Below, one piece after another: positions 17,142 through 26,272 of a stretch of DNA of 64,000 bases. The position numbers and the translations under genes were made by a program. The notes below the pieces were generated by a model. It made no database searches. It was not told the origin of the DNA and was given only the letters and a program-made list of their open reading frames with translations. The stretch lies in NCBI RefSeq assembly GCF_008329965.1, contig NZ_CP036150.1:3576439-3640438 (forward strand), given 5' to 3'. Positions within the stretch are counted from its first letter, which is position 1. Every line of letters begins with the position of its first letter. Source of the stretch: Oceanispirochaeta crateris (lineage in GTDB: Bacteria; Spirochaetota; Spirochaetia; DSM-2461).

Positions 17142-18047
17142 ATGGATACTGCTTTTATAAAGGGAATCATCCCCCCAATTGTTACACCGATAACTAAGGA
17201 TGAGAAAATTGATGAGAATGCTCTCCGAAATCTAGTTGATTTCCTAATTGAAGGGGGATGTTCTGGAATTCTAGCCTTTGGTTCAAATGGTGAATTCTAT
17301 ATGATGGAAGAAAATGAGATGGAAGAGGGTCTTAAAATTATTATAGACCAAACGTCCGGTCGTGTACCTGTTTATATGGGTATTGGTTCCATAAGAACTA
17401 GTAAGTGCATTCGCATTGCCCGTATGGGAGTTCGTTGCGGGGCTAGAAGTATCTCTATCCTACAGCCAATGTTTATTAAACCTACAGATGATGAACTAAA
17501 GACGCACATCCGATCAATTGCTGAAAGTGTACCGGACGTTCCTGTGTTGCTTTATAACAATCCGGGTAGGACAGGGTATGCAATGAGTCAGGACCTTGTT
17601 GAGGACCTTGCTCATACAGTCCCCAATCTGGTGGGAATGAAGGATAGTAGCGGCGATTTAACACAAACTATAGAGTTCATAAGGCGAAATGCTGATGTAA
17701 ATTTCAAGGTTATGTGTGGTAAGGATACTTTGATCTATTCCGGTTTAGGTGTCGGTGCTGTGGGAGCTGTCTGCTCCACTGCAAATTATGCTCCTAAGTT
17801 GGTTACTTCTATATATGAAAAATATGTTTCTGGAGATATCAAGGGTTCTCTTGAGGCTCAATTTGCATTAAATCCGATTAGGTTGATAATTGATAAATCA
17901 AGCTTCCCAGTTGCTACAAAGGATTATGCAAACCTAGTAGGTACCAAGGTCGGAGTTCCTTTTCTCCCGAATAAACCATCACCTCCAGAGCAGATGGAAT
18001 GTCTGAAGCAGGAGCTGGTTAAAGGTGGATTTTCTGTTGTTGATTAG
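17142..18047 (+). CDS. Dihydrodipicolinate synthase family protein (complete)
   Basis: Schiff-base lyase of 301 residues with the full family set: FGSNGEFYMM (carboxylate-binding loop, about residues 47-56), YNNPGRTGY (catalytic Tyr and substrate Arg, about 139-147) and GMKDSSGDL (Schiff-base Lys, about 168). It is nearer to canonical DapA/KDG-aldolase-type members than the lyase at 6974. Last gene of the tct operon, 9 nt after garR and followed by a terminator. It is probably catabolic, not lysine biosynthesis. Candidate activities are 2-keto-3-deoxy-acid aldolase or 5-keto-4-deoxyglucarate dehydratase. Confidence 0.86.
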   Translation: MDTAFIKGIIPPIVTPITKDEKIDENALRNLVDFLIEGGCSGILAFGSNGEFYMMEENEMEEGLKIIIDQTSGRVPVYMGIGSIRTSKCIRIARMGVRCGARSISILQPMFIKPTDDELKTHIRSIAESVPDVPVLLYNNPGRTGYAMSQDLVEDLAHTVPNLVGMKDSSGDLTQTIEFIRRNADVNFKVMCGKDTLIYSGLGVGAVGAVCSTANYAPKLVTSIYEKYVSGDIKGSLEAQFALNPIRLIIDKSSFPVATKDYANLVGTKVGVPFLPNKPSPPEQMECLKQELVKGGFSVVD

Positions 18048-18072
18048 AAATCCTTTTGTAATATAAAAAATA

Positions 18073-18114
18073 AAAGGGGCTGTCTTAGAAGTCATAGATT
18101 GCCTCTTTATTTTT
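18073..18114 (+). terminator. Rho-independent terminator after the tct operon
   Basis: 8-bp stem AAAGGGGC (18073-18080) / GCCTCTTT (18101-18108) with one G-T pair and a 20-nt loop, followed by ATTTTTG. Confidence 0.55.
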
Positions 18115-18270
18115 GTACTAAGTCTTAGCTTTTGCCAAACATAATTCTTGTCATATATTTATTTTATATCTAAAAATCTAATTTCTCTGCTCTGCTTCAG
18201 ACATTATCATTTTGAGTTAGTCGTCGATTAAATTACTTTAATAGAACAGTATTATTCTATTGTGTAACCC

Positions 18271-18301
18271 TTGAGACGTTCTTCATTTTTCAGGGTATAA
18301 T
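18271..18301 (+). promoter_or_regulatory. Possible promoter of the M20 hydrolase gene
   Basis: TTGAGA (18271-18276) and perfect TATAAT (18296-18301), but with a 19-nt spacer, longer than usual. The -10 lies 27 nt before the ATG. Confidence 0.4.
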
Positions 18302-18327
18302 AGCAGATAATTCAATAGGATATAAAA

Positions 18328-19506
18328 ATGAATCTTACAAATAATCAGAAAAATGAAATAATATCCTTCTGTGCCGAATTGGTTAGAAATGCGGGTGATT
18401 CGGGAAGAGAAGGGGATACTGCACAGTGTGTTTTTCAAAAAATGAAAGACCTTGGATATGATGAGGTTCAAGTTGATGAATACGGCTCTGTTCTTGGAAT
18501 TTTAAACGGTTCGTTGCCCGGACCGACACTCCTTTTTGATGGTCATATGGATGTGGTTCCCGTGAGGGATCAAGGCTCATGGGAACATGAACCCTATGGT
18601 GCGGAACTTTCAGAAGGCCGCATGTGGGGACGGGGTACCACAGATATGAAGGGTGCTCTTGCTGCCATGATTTGTGCAGCCTCCTACCTGAACCGGGCAG
18701 AAATCCATGGAAGAATTCTTGTCTCAGCCTCCGTTGCCGAAGAACTGCTCATCGGGACGGCTTTAGATCTTATTTTAAACAAATTCTCCGTTGATGCCGT
18801 TGTTATCCCTGAACCGACAAGCCTGAATCTGGGCTATGCCGAGAAAGGCCGGGCGAGTATAGAGATGATTTGCCAGGGAACTGTGGCTCATAGCAGCCGT
18901 CCCGATTTAGGTGATAATGCAGTGTACCGAATGATGGAAGCTGTAAAAAGAATCCGAGCCCTTTCAAAGAGAACTCATCCCGTCCTGGGGAATGAAGTGA
19001 TTGAGCTGGTAGAAATCTCATCCCTGCCTAGTCCTGGAAATGGATCCATCCCGGGGACATGTCGAGCTTTATGGGAATGCCGCTTACTGCCTGGAGAAAC
19101 AAAGGAGGGATTTCTTGAGCGTTGGAAGGTCGCTCTTGAAGCTGTGGGTAGGACTGAAATCAGAATTGCCGATTACAAATTGAGTTCTTATACGGGACAA
19201 ACCATGAAAATGGATGATTTTCTCCCTGGCTGGATGACACAAAATGTAAATAAGGGATTTACTGCCCTGGTGTCTGAATCCATAAGAGAGGGTGGAAGAA
19301 CCCTAGAATACTATGCTGCGCCTTATGGTTGTAATGCCCTGGTCAGTGCAGCCAAAAAAAATATTCCCACGGTCATTCTCGGCCCCGGGGATATTGCTCT
19401 TGCGCATAAACCAAACGAAAATATCTTGATCGAGGACCTATTGGCGGCCGCGGATATTTACCAAAGGATTTGTGTCAAAATGTCTGCAATCCAATATCTA
19501 GCTTAA
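18328..19506 (+). CDS. M20-family metallohydrolase (ArgE/DapE/YgeY-like)
   Basis: Zinc-dependent amidohydrolase/deacylase of 392 residues. Metal-binding and catalytic motifs: LLFDGHMDVVP (His and Asp, about residues 69-80), GRGTTDMKGALAAM (bridging Asp, about 109), VAEELLIGTA (catalytic Glu pair, about 139) and LGPGDIALAHKPNE (His, about 370). The central dimerisation lid (about 175-295) contains TVAHSSRPDLGDNAVYRMM. It most resembles YgeY/ArgE-type members that remove an acyl or carbamoyl group from an amino acid. It is convergent with the amino-acid ABC importer, separated by 23 nt. Confidence 0.87.
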   Translation: MNLTNNQKNEIISFCAELVRNAGDSGREGDTAQCVFQKMKDLGYDEVQVDEYGSVLGILNGSLPGPTLLFDGHMDVVPVRDQGSWEHEPYGAELSEGRMWGRGTTDMKGALAAMICAASYLNRAEIHGRILVSASVAEELLIGTALDLILNKFSVDAVVIPEPTSLNLGYAEKGRASIEMICQGTVAHSSRPDLGDNAVYRMMEAVKRIRALSKRTHPVLGNEVIELVEISSLPSPGNGSIPGTCRALWECRLLPGETKEGFLERWKVALEAVGRTEIRIADYKLSSYTGQTMKMDDFLPGWMTQNVNKGFTALVSESIREGGRTLEYYAAPYGCNALVSAAKKNIPTVILGPGDIALAHKPNENILIEDLLAAADIYQRICVKMSAIQYLA

Positions 19507-19529
19507 GAATACTGAATTGCATTGCATCT

Positions 19530-20264
19530 TTAATGAATAATGCGCTTCAGGAATGTTTTTGTCCGTTCGTGCTTGGGAGCGGTGAATATGACATCGGGGG
19601 TACCTTGTTCAACGATCAGTCCTTCATCCATAAAAATTACCCGGTCGGCAACATCCCGGGCAAACTGCATTTCATGAGTCACTACAATCATGGTCATGCC
19701 GTCATCAGCAAGATCCTTCATAACATCAAGAACTTCACCAACCAATTCCGGGTCCAAGGCTGATGTTGGTTCGTCAAATAAAAGTATTTCCGGCTTCATG
19801 GCTAAGGAGCGGGCTATAGCCACTCTTTGCTGCTGTCCTCCGGAAAGCTTATTCGGGTAGACATCTCTTTTATCGGAGAGGCCGACTCTTTTGAGTAAAT
19901 CTTCTGCTAAGGGGATGGCCTCTTTCTTAGACATCTTTTTGATGTGTACAGGCCCTTCTATTATATTTTCAAGAACAGTCATATGGGGGAAGAGGTTAAA
20001 ACGCTGAAAAACCATACCAATATCCATTCTCAGTCTGGTAAGCTTTGTTTGTGAGGTGATTTCATTATTCTTAAAGAATACCTGCCCATATTCGATGCTT
20101 TCTAACCTATTGATGCATCGGAGTACAGTACTTTTTCCTGAGCCACTGGGTCCCAGGATGACAATCTTCTCACCTTTTTTCAGACTAAAATCGATACCCT
20201 TTAATACTTCAAGATCACCGAAGCGTTTATGTATATTGACGAGTGTAAGTATGTTCTCTGACAT
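19530..20264 (-). CDS. Polar amino-acid ABC transporter ATP-binding protein (GlnQ/HisP type)
   Basis: Cytoplasmic ATPase of 244 residues. Walker [10 protein letters not shown] (about residues 36-44), Q-loop near [14 protein letters not shown], signature [16 protein letters not shown] (about 139-154), Walker [15 protein letters not shown] and the H-loop in [15 protein letters not shown]. The FPHMTV and LLKRVGL elements are characteristic of polar amino-acid importers. It starts immediately after the stop of the permease gene (0-nt gap). Last gene of a binding protein-permease-ATPase operon on the minus strand. Confidence 0.94.
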   Translation of the reverse strand: MSENILTLVNIHKRFGDLEVLKGIDFSLKKGEKIVILGPSGSGKSTVLRCINRLESIEYGQVFFKNNEITSQTKLTRLRMDIGMVFQRFNLFPHMTVLENIIEGPVHIKKMSKKEAIPLAEDLLKRVGLSDKRDVYPNKLSGGQQQRVAIARSLAMKPEILLFDEPTSALDPELVGEVLDVMKDLADDGMTMIVVTHEMQFARDVADRVIFMDEGLIVEQGTPDVIFTAPKHERTKTFLKRIIH

Positions 20265-20921
20265 TTATTTCTCTGTTTCCAATTTTTTTTCTACATATTT
20301 CGAAAGCACCATAAGCGCGGAGCACATTATCAAATAGAGGAGGGCTACCACTGTATAGACTTCAAAACTCCTAAAAGTTGAGTAGATAATCTGGTTACCC
20401 GCCCGCATCAATTCAGTAATCGTCACCAGAGAGGCTATGGATGAATTTTTGAGGGTGATGATGAACTGATTGAGGAGTGATGGTACAATAATCCTGATGA
20501 CCTGGGGAGCTATGATGCGAATCATCGCTTTAGGATAGCTCATACCCAGACTCTCGGCTGCTTCCATCTGTCCTGTATCTATGGCGATAATGCCTGAACG
20601 GATAATCTCAGAAATATAGGCCGCTGTATTGAGCCCTATCCCGAGTATACCCGCTGTCATGCTCGACATTTCAATTCCTAATTGAGGTAAACCAAAATAA
20701 AGAATGAAGAGTTGAACAAGCAGGGGGGTTCCACGTACGACCCATATATAGGCCATGCTAAATGCCCGGAACAGCTTTATGGACGAAAGCCGAAATAGTG
20801 CAAGCACGATTCCAATCAACATTCCAATCAGCAGGGATGCTAAAGATATTTCTAGAGTCACTAAGCATCCATTTAGCAAATTGGGTATTTTATTTATTAC
20901 GACCGAATAGTCAAGATTCAT
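20265..20921 (-). CDS. Polar amino-acid ABC transporter permease (GlnP/HisM type)
   Basis: Membrane permease of 218 residues, about five helices, complete for the HEQRo (His/Glu/Gln/Arg/opine) subfamily. Signature LNTAAYISEIIRSGIIAIDTGQMEAAESLGMSYPKAMIRIIAPQ at about residues 98-140 includes the EAA loop. A single permease gene implies a homodimeric channel. It lies between the ATPase and the binding-protein gene, with about 40 nt to the latter and no hairpin between them, unlike the sugar and carboxylate transporters in this window. Confidence 0.93.
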   Translation of the reverse strand: MNLDYSVVINKIPNLLNGCLVTLEISLASLLIGMLIGIVLALFRLSSIKLFRAFSMAYIWVVRGTPLLVQLFILYFGLPQLGIEMSSMTAGILGIGLNTAAYISEIIRSGIIAIDTGQMEAAESLGMSYPKAMIRIIAPQVIRIIVPSLLNQFIITLKNSSIASLVTITELMRAGNQIIYSTFRSFEVYTVVALLYLIMCSALMVLSKYVEKKLETEK

Positions 20922-20961
20922 GTTTTTTAGGTCCTTTTACTGTTCCGGGTATCAATTATAT

Positions 20962-21759
20962 TTAATTTCCAATAATCCAACGGTCGTAAATCTCGTCCAT
21001 GGTTCCATCTGCAGAGAATTCTTCCAGGTTTTTATTGATAAAAGCCAAAAGTTCTGCATCTCCTTCCTTGACGGCAATTCCCAATTTAGCGGATGTAAAG
21101 GGTTCTCCAACGATCTTGAGTCCATCAATAGTCTTATTGAATTCAAGCTGGTTGAGCAGGTCATTGACTGCCGCGTCGATACGTCCAGTCTGTAGGTCCA
21201 GCATGTAATCGACTGTTTCGTTATAGCTTACAATCTCGAAGTCAGCACCTTCATCCAATAAATCCTGAAGTACGGCTTCTGATGTTGCGCCCATTTTGGC
21301 TCCGACTCTCAATCCTGTGAGATCGTCTGTAGATTTTATGGTCTCATTGTCTGAGGGAACGACCAGTACCATTCCAGTTTCCATATAGGGTGTTGCAAAA
21401 TCGACAACTTCTTCACGAGCTGGTTTGATGTACATCGCTGCACAAACAACATCGGCTTTACCTGCTTGCAGAGATGGAATCAGGGAGGTGAAATCCATAT
21501 CTACCACTTCAAGTTCCACACCGAGTTTATCAGCCATAAGGCGCATAAGATCGATGTCATAACCAACCATTTCATTGGTTTCTTCATCTAAAAATTCAAA
21601 TGGAATGTAGTTTCCTGTGGCAAGTACAAGCTTACCGCTTTCCTGAATCTCTTCAAGTCTGCTTAGTTCTGACATTTCTTCTGTGCCACCATTGGCAAAT
21701 ACACTTGCTGTAGACAGGATCATAGCCAGCAGGATTAGTAAAATATTCTTTCGTAACAT
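20962..21759 (-). CDS. Amino-acid ABC transporter substrate-binding protein
   Basis: Family 3 periplasmic binding protein, 265 residues. Signal peptide to about residue 22 ending FANG. Mature text is the canonical SBP_bac_3 fold: GKLVLATGNYIPFEFLDEETNEMVGYDIDLMRLMADKLGVE (about residues 42-82), FTSLIPSLQAGKADVVCAAMYIKPAREEVVDFATPY (about 90-125) and LTGLRVGAKMGATSE. The Arg in KPAREE normally binds the alpha-carboxylate and the FEF aromatic stretch the side chain. First gene of its operon. The exact amino acid is not assignable. Confidence 0.92.
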   Translation of the reverse strand: MLRKNILLILLAMILSTASVFANGGTEEMSELSRLEEIQESGKLVLATGNYIPFEFLDEETNEMVGYDIDLMRLMADKLGVELEVVDMDFTSLIPSLQAGKADVVCAAMYIKPAREEVVDFATPYMETGMVLVVPSDNETIKSTDDLTGLRVGAKMGATSEAVLQDLLDEGADFEIVSYNETVDYMLDLQTGRIDAAVNDLLNQLEFNKTIDGLKIVGEPFTSAKLGIAVKEGDAELLAFINKNLEEFSADGTMDEIYDRWIIGN

Positions 21760-22012
21760 TCAGATTCTCCTTCGTAATATAGAACATGTTACAAAAGGAG
21801 AGTGCAAAAAACGTGCCAAGTAGGTTTGGAGGGGTCCTGATGGTTTTACTCTTTGAGTTTTATACAAATGAGTAAGAACTATAAGACATATATTGCCAAA
21901 ATGTAGGAATTGGACCATACAAGTGAATCCCTGGTGGAATATGAATGCCGAAATACAGTAATTCCAGTTGGTCATGATAAGAAGCTATTTGTATAACGCT
22001 CCCATAAATCAG
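21760..22012. other. Region upstream of the amino-acid ABC operon
   Basis: Promoter region expected for the minus-strand operon; no hexamers of good spacing picked out. It holds a 71-codon minus-strand frame (21760-21975) without family resemblance or ribosome-binding site, not called as a gene. Confidence 0.35.
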
Positions 22013-22107
22013 TACAGCCTCTTTAACGAGGCTGTAAATAAATTTGTATTAAGCTCCAACTCTTTGTATAAAAATTGTATAAAAGAGAGGAATTTTTATT
22101 TACAGCC
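22013..22107 (-). repeat. Nested inverted-repeat array, probable putP 3' terminator region
   Basis: Three superposed dyads: hairpin TACAGCCTC / GAGGCTGTA (22013-22021, 22028-22036); long inverted repeat GGCTGTAAATAAA (22030-22042) with TTTATTTACAGCC (22095-22107); and, inside it, CTCTTTGTATA (22060-22070) with TATAAAAGAG (22078-22087). It lies between the putP stop and the next minus-strand promoter, so it may end putP transcription. The symmetric end-to-end design also resembles a small non-autonomous element. Confidence 0.5.
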
Positions 22108-22135
22108 CCGAATGTCTGTTACAGCTTAAGCGTTC

Positions 22136-23599
22136 TTACAATGCCTTTACTGCTGCATTGGCATCATCGAATTTTTTTAAGGTCTCTTCCGATGGTTTTT
22201 TAGTTAAAAGGCTTACAACTACAATAGCTGCGAATGCCAGGATAAACCCGGGGAGAAGTTCATAAAAATATTCACCTTCGATGGATATGTAGTTTTTAAC
22301 AACAAAAATTGTTACAGAACCTACGATCATTCCTGCCAGAGCCCCTTTTCCTGTCATGGCTCTCCAGCTAAGGGCCAGTATTACAAGGGGGCCGAAGGCT
22401 GCTCCGAATCCACCCCAGGCATACCCCACCATGTTGAGAATATTCCCAGAATCTCTAGATGAAATAATAAAAGCCAACACCGCAAATCCAACAACACCAA
22501 GACGGCTTATGAGTGCCTTACTTTTTTCATCTTTTTTCTGAATAAAGGGGACATCTTCGGTGAGGGAAGATGTGAGCACAAGAAGCTGAGAGTCGGCGGT
22601 AGACATCACCGCAGCCAGGACGGCTGCCAGTACCAGTCCTCCAAAAATCGGATGAAAAAGGGCAGACGTCAAGGCCAGGAAGACTCTTTCACTGTTCCCG
22701 TCGGGACCACCGACACCTTCCAGGGGATGTATTGCATTGTAACCAATTCCGATCAGACCGATTGAAATGGCCATAATGAGGGACACTACCATCCAGCTAA
22801 TACCAATTCTCCGGGCGCTTTTCACGGACTGAATATCCTTGATTCCGATAAATCTTGTAAGGATGTGGGGCTGACCAAAGTATCCGAATCCCCAGGCCAT
22901 CAATGAAATGGCTGTGATCCACCCGGTGGAAAATTTAAATGCATCAGGATTGATTGAACTAATTTCAACACCCGAACCGTTGATAGCAAAAAAGCCGAGA
23001 AGCGCACAGAATATGAGGGCGGCCAGCATCAAAAGACCCTGGATTAGATCTGTCCAGCATACAGCCATATAGCCTCCCAGAAAGGTATATGATACGACAA
23101 CCAGAGTTGTGATAATAAGACCCATCTGCTCAGTTGCACCGAAGGTATGTGCAAAAAGAAGAGTTCCTCCCTTTAACCCCGAAGCAACATAGAGTGTAAA
23201 GAAAAAGAGAATCACAAGAGTTGAAACAATTTTTAAAATCCCGGATTTATCATCAAATCGATTGGATATGAAGCTAGGCAGGGTGAGTGCTTCCATATTT
23301 TCTGACATAGCTCTCAGACGTCCAGCTACAATAAGCCAATTAAAATAAGCACCAATAGCGAGTCCAAGAGATATCCATACACCCTCAATAAGGCCGCTGG
23401 CAAATACGGCTCCAGGAAGTCCCAAAAGAAGCCAGCTTGACATATCTGAAGCACCCGCAGAAATGGCAGATGTAAAAGGGCCAATGGTTCTTCCGCCAAT
23501 CAGATAATCTTCATTACTGCCAGTCCTTTTCATGTAGTAGTATCCGATGCCCAGCATCAGAATAAGATAGAGTGCAAACTGCACATAAAGAATCGTCAT
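22136..23599 (-). CDS. putP: Sodium/proline symporter-type transporter (PutP, SSS family)
   Basis: Solute:sodium symporter of 487 residues with about 12-13 hydrophobic segments. PutP hallmarks: GSNEDYLIGGRTIGPFTSAISAGASDMSSWLLLGLPGAVFASG (about residues 27-70, with the sodium-site Asp and Ser residues), GAYFNWLIVAGRLR (about 82-95) and the conserved CWTDLIQGLLMLAAL segment (about 186-200). GFGYFGQPHILTRFIGI near residue 240 is also diagnostic. It has its own promoter (23654-23682). Proline is the most likely substrate; a related amino acid cannot be excluded. Confidence 0.9.
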   Translation of the reverse strand: MTILYVQFALYLILMLGIGYYYMKRTGSNEDYLIGGRTIGPFTSAISAGASDMSSWLLLGLPGAVFASGLIEGVWISLGLAIGAYFNWLIVAGRLRAMSENMEALTLPSFISNRFDDKSGILKIVSTLVILFFFTLYVASGLKGGTLLFAHTFGATEQMGLIITTLVVVSYTFLGGYMAVCWTDLIQGLLMLAALIFCALLGFFAINGSGVEISSINPDAFKFSTGWITAISLMAWGFGYFGQPHILTRFIGIKDIQSVKSARRIGISWMVVSLIMAISIGLIGIGYNAIHPLEGVGGPDGNSERVFLALTSALFHPIFGGLVLAAVLAAVMSTADSQLLVLTSSLTEDVPFIQKKDEKSKALISRLGVVGFAVLAFIISSRDSGNILNMVGYAWGGFGAAFGPLVILALSWRAMTGKGALAGMIVGSVTIFVVKNYISIEGEYFYELLPGFILAFAAIVVVSLLTKKPSEETLKKFDDANAAVKAL

Positions 23600-24213
23600 G
23601 TGTTACTCCTGGAAAATAAGATGGGTTAATAAATTTATAGTTATTTATAGCTAATCATAGGAATAGTGCAATAATATGTCAATTACTTTGTATATTTATA
23701 CAAGTCCCTGAGTCAGGAGCGGTATCCAAAAGTGAGGGGCGCAAACCCATCCCGTCACCGATTTATCTGTATGAAAATATAGAATGAATGCTTAGAAGGG
23801 CTGTAGGCACAAGGGGATCTCCTATGCATTCATTTGGCTTGTCTTTACAGTTCAGTTCCATCCGAAATCTGACCAACTGAATATGTCTAAAAGGAGAGTC
23901 AAATAGACAATCCGAGTTTGTTCTCATTTTTTGGAGTGTATATTGTGGGTTGGGAGAATACTCCTCTCTATCGTTTCTTTATTTCCCGATGTTGAAATCT
24001 TTATGTTTGAATCTATAATTGTTGTAGTCATTCTTGAACCTATTAGAAGGAGCACACCAGCTTAAGTCCTTTAAAGAGTGGCTGAAACCACTAGGTTTGA
24101 AGCCGGACAGTCTCTTAAAATTGATTTGACTGCTGCAGATGAGGAGGTTCACCTTTCCTTATAGCCTTCCATAATGCATAGAAACTCTCCATCCACAGAT
24201 ATTTTTGGTTTGA
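23600..24213. other. 614-nt gap: putP promoter region plus possible element relic
   Basis: No intact gene. The putP promoter occupies 23654-23682. At 23690-23760 is GC-richer sequence unlike its surroundings, with the odd palindrome CCTGAGTCAGG, the text GAGGGGCGCAAACCCAT, and on the minus strand CACTTTTGGATACCGCTCC, which recalls insertion-sequence ends. AATGAATGC and GCATTCATT arms bracket about 34 nt near 23783-23834. Between about 23900 and 24180 the minus strand has protein-like text broken by stops. Probably a decayed mobile element; family not identified. Confidence 0.4.
23654..23682 (-). promoter_or_regulatory. Sigma70-type promoter of putP
   Basis: Read on the minus strand: -35 TTGACA (23682-23677), 17-nt spacer, -10 TATGAT (23659-23654), about 55 nt before the putP start. 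Confidence 0.65.
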
Positions 24214-26112
24214 TCAGAGGACCTCTTTGGTTTTGAATTCAGAGGCATTTTGAGATATTTCTAAGATTTCAGAATAATTTTCTTTGCTAATGTTTTCAAT
24301 TCGCGTCAGGCTTTCTCCCAGCTCTTCAATTTTCTTTTCAATGGATGAGACCGATTCGGCTGTTGCAGTCCCGGCTGTTTTCTGCTTGTGAACTGCCTCG
24401 GAGATGGAATCCTTAAGCTCCAGTATTTCAGCAGCAAAGCTTTTCACCTGATTAGACACTTCCTGAATTGTTTCAAGGCTTTTTAATATAAGTAAGCTCC
24501 CTTCATTCAGTTCTTTGGCAGAACTGCCTATCTGAGAAAAGACCTGTGCAACATTTTTGATATTCTGTCTTACATCATGAAATCCTGTGTCTGTTTGCCC
24601 TGCTGCTTTTGAGGCTTCTTCTATGGTTCCGGTGATACTTTGTATATTCTTTTGGACAATCAGGGATTGATCCGCTGAAAGTTCGGCCAGCTTCCGTATC
24701 TCCTCAGCTACCACTGAAAACCCTTTTCCAGCCTCTCCTGCATGGGCTGCTTCTATGGCTGCATTCATTGAAAGAAGATTGGTCTGGCTAGAAATATTGG
24801 AAATGAGCTCATTGGCTTCAAGGAGTTTGCCAGATTCTGAAAGGATCTCACTAATAAGGGATGAGACCGTTGATAATGATTCTATTCCCTGTTCTGAAGA
24901 TTGTTCCATGGCACTTATCGTTTCTTCAGATCGCACTGTTAGCTGATTAATGGATGAAATTCCTGCTGCCATCTCTTCTATTGCCGAAGTAGAGCTGTTC
25001 ATGGCCGTCATTTGGTTGTTGAGTGATATATCCAGTTCGGAAATATTCTCATTCATGCTCAGTACTGAATCTTCTGATAGCATTCTGTATTCTTCCTGCT
25101 GACTGTACAGCTCCCTCATTGTCGAGAACGAATTGTTCATTTCTTTCATATCCCGGAGGTTCTGTGCAATTTCATTTTCGAGATTCTCGCTCTTCAGATT
25201 TATGGTGCGGATTCTCTGCTTTAACTGATTCATAAAGAAAGAAATCCTATCAATTATCTGGTTAAAACTGTTCGCTAGGATATGAGTCTGATCCAGAAAT
25301 AATGCCTTTTGATTTGACTTAAATCCAATACTAAAATCCATACCCTTTGTTTTATCCATAAAAGTCGCCAATAGGCTGATGGGGTGAAGCGATCTGGTGA
25401 TGCGTATAAATATGAATGTTATTAATACTAAGAACGCACCGAGAAAGAGGATTATAAACTTATTTCTAACATCAATGAATATGGTTTCCAATTTAGTACT
25501 TATCACAGCCAGAGAGCTGTCAACATCGTCTATGTAGGCTCCGGTTCCAATCCACAGATTTGTGTTGTTGACCATTTTTGATGTACCCAGTTTTGGAAAC
25601 ATGGTCTGTGGGTCTTCTCCCGGTTTCGACCAATAAAATTTGAGAAACATTTCTCCAGCAGAGGCATTCTTATCCAGCTCTCTGATTATATATTGCGATC
25701 CGTCGGGGGACTGTAAATCCCAGAGGTTTTTTCCTTCATTTGAAGGAGTCTGACCATGGATGAAATTTATACCGGATCCTTTTTCATAGGCATAGAAGTA
25801 TCCATCACCATCAAAGCGGACAGGGTCCATGATCTTAACAGACAAATCTTTTTTTTCTTCCTCTGTTAAAGAGTCAACATCATTTAATGCAGAGAGAATC
25901 CCTGCAGCTGTTTCAGTGACACTGCCTAGTTCTTTCTCGTAGCCTTCGAGGATTAAATCATGACAAATTGATTCGATCGAAGATGTAATCTGATCTGTAA
26001 TACTATGAATCATAAAGAATGAGAATACAGAAAAGAAAAGAAACAAAAGGGCTAGGGGGATCGTTATCTTATAATTAATTCCGAGATATTTTTTCATTTG
26101 ATTGTTATCCAT
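24214..26112 (-). CDS. Methyl-accepting chemotaxis protein with periplasmic Cache domain
   Basis: Transmembrane chemoreceptor of 632 residues. First membrane helix at about residues 17-36. The periplasmic single Cache domain (about 45-205) has the sCache_2 text [18 protein letters not shown] and [10 protein letters not shown], a domain that often binds small carboxylates. Second helix about 218-238. The cytoplasmic signalling hairpin (about 340-630) has the conserved tip [37 protein letters not shown]. No C-terminal CheR/CheB tether pentapeptide. It lies tandem with a second receptor of different sensor type; 160 nt separates them. No chemotaxis pathway genes are nearby. Confidence 0.92.
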   Translation of the reverse strand: MDNNQMKKYLGINYKITIPLALLFLFFSVFSFFMIHSITDQITSSIESICHDLILEGYEKELGSVTETAAGILSALNDVDSLTEEEKKDLSVKIMDPVRFDGDGYFYAYEKGSGINFIHGQTPSNEGKNLWDLQSPDGSQYIIRELDKNASAGEMFLKFYWSKPGEDPQTMFPKLGTSKMVNNTNLWIGTGAYIDDVDSSLAVISTKLETIFIDVRNKFIILFLGAFLVLITFIFIRITRSLHPISLLATFMDKTKGMDFSIGFKSNQKALFLDQTHILANSFNQIIDRISFFMNQLKQRIRTINLKSENLENEIAQNLRDMKEMNNSFSTMRELYSQQEEYRMLSEDSVLSMNENISELDISLNNQMTAMNSSTSAIEEMAAGISSINQLTVRSEETISAMEQSSEQGIESLSTVSSLISEILSESGKLLEANELISNISSQTNLLSMNAAIEAAHAGEAGKGFSVVAEEIRKLAELSADQSLIVQKNIQSITGTIEEASKAAGQTDTGFHDVRQNIKNVAQVFSQIGSSAKELNEGSLLILKSLETIQEVSNQVKSFAAEILELKDSISEAVHKQKTAGTATAESVSSIEKKIEELGESLTRIENISKENYSEILEISQNASEFKTKEVL

Positions 26113-26272
26113 TTAATTTTAATAATTTACAGAAATATACTTTATATTAAATCTATGATTGTAACTATGGGGAAATAATCATTGTTTGTAAAATCAGATT
26201 CTGAATTCCTGGTTTTACACCAAGCAACTTTTTTTAGGAGGGCAGCATTAGCTATAGGTCTTTTTCCTTGTA

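Noticed and set aside
23728-23760. GGGGCGCAAACCC text resembling part of a c-di-GMP-I riboswitch
   Set aside because: Only the short GCAAACC-like piece matches; the second conserved stem and receptor are absent and no + strand gene follows. On the minus strand the sequence does not fit the motif either.
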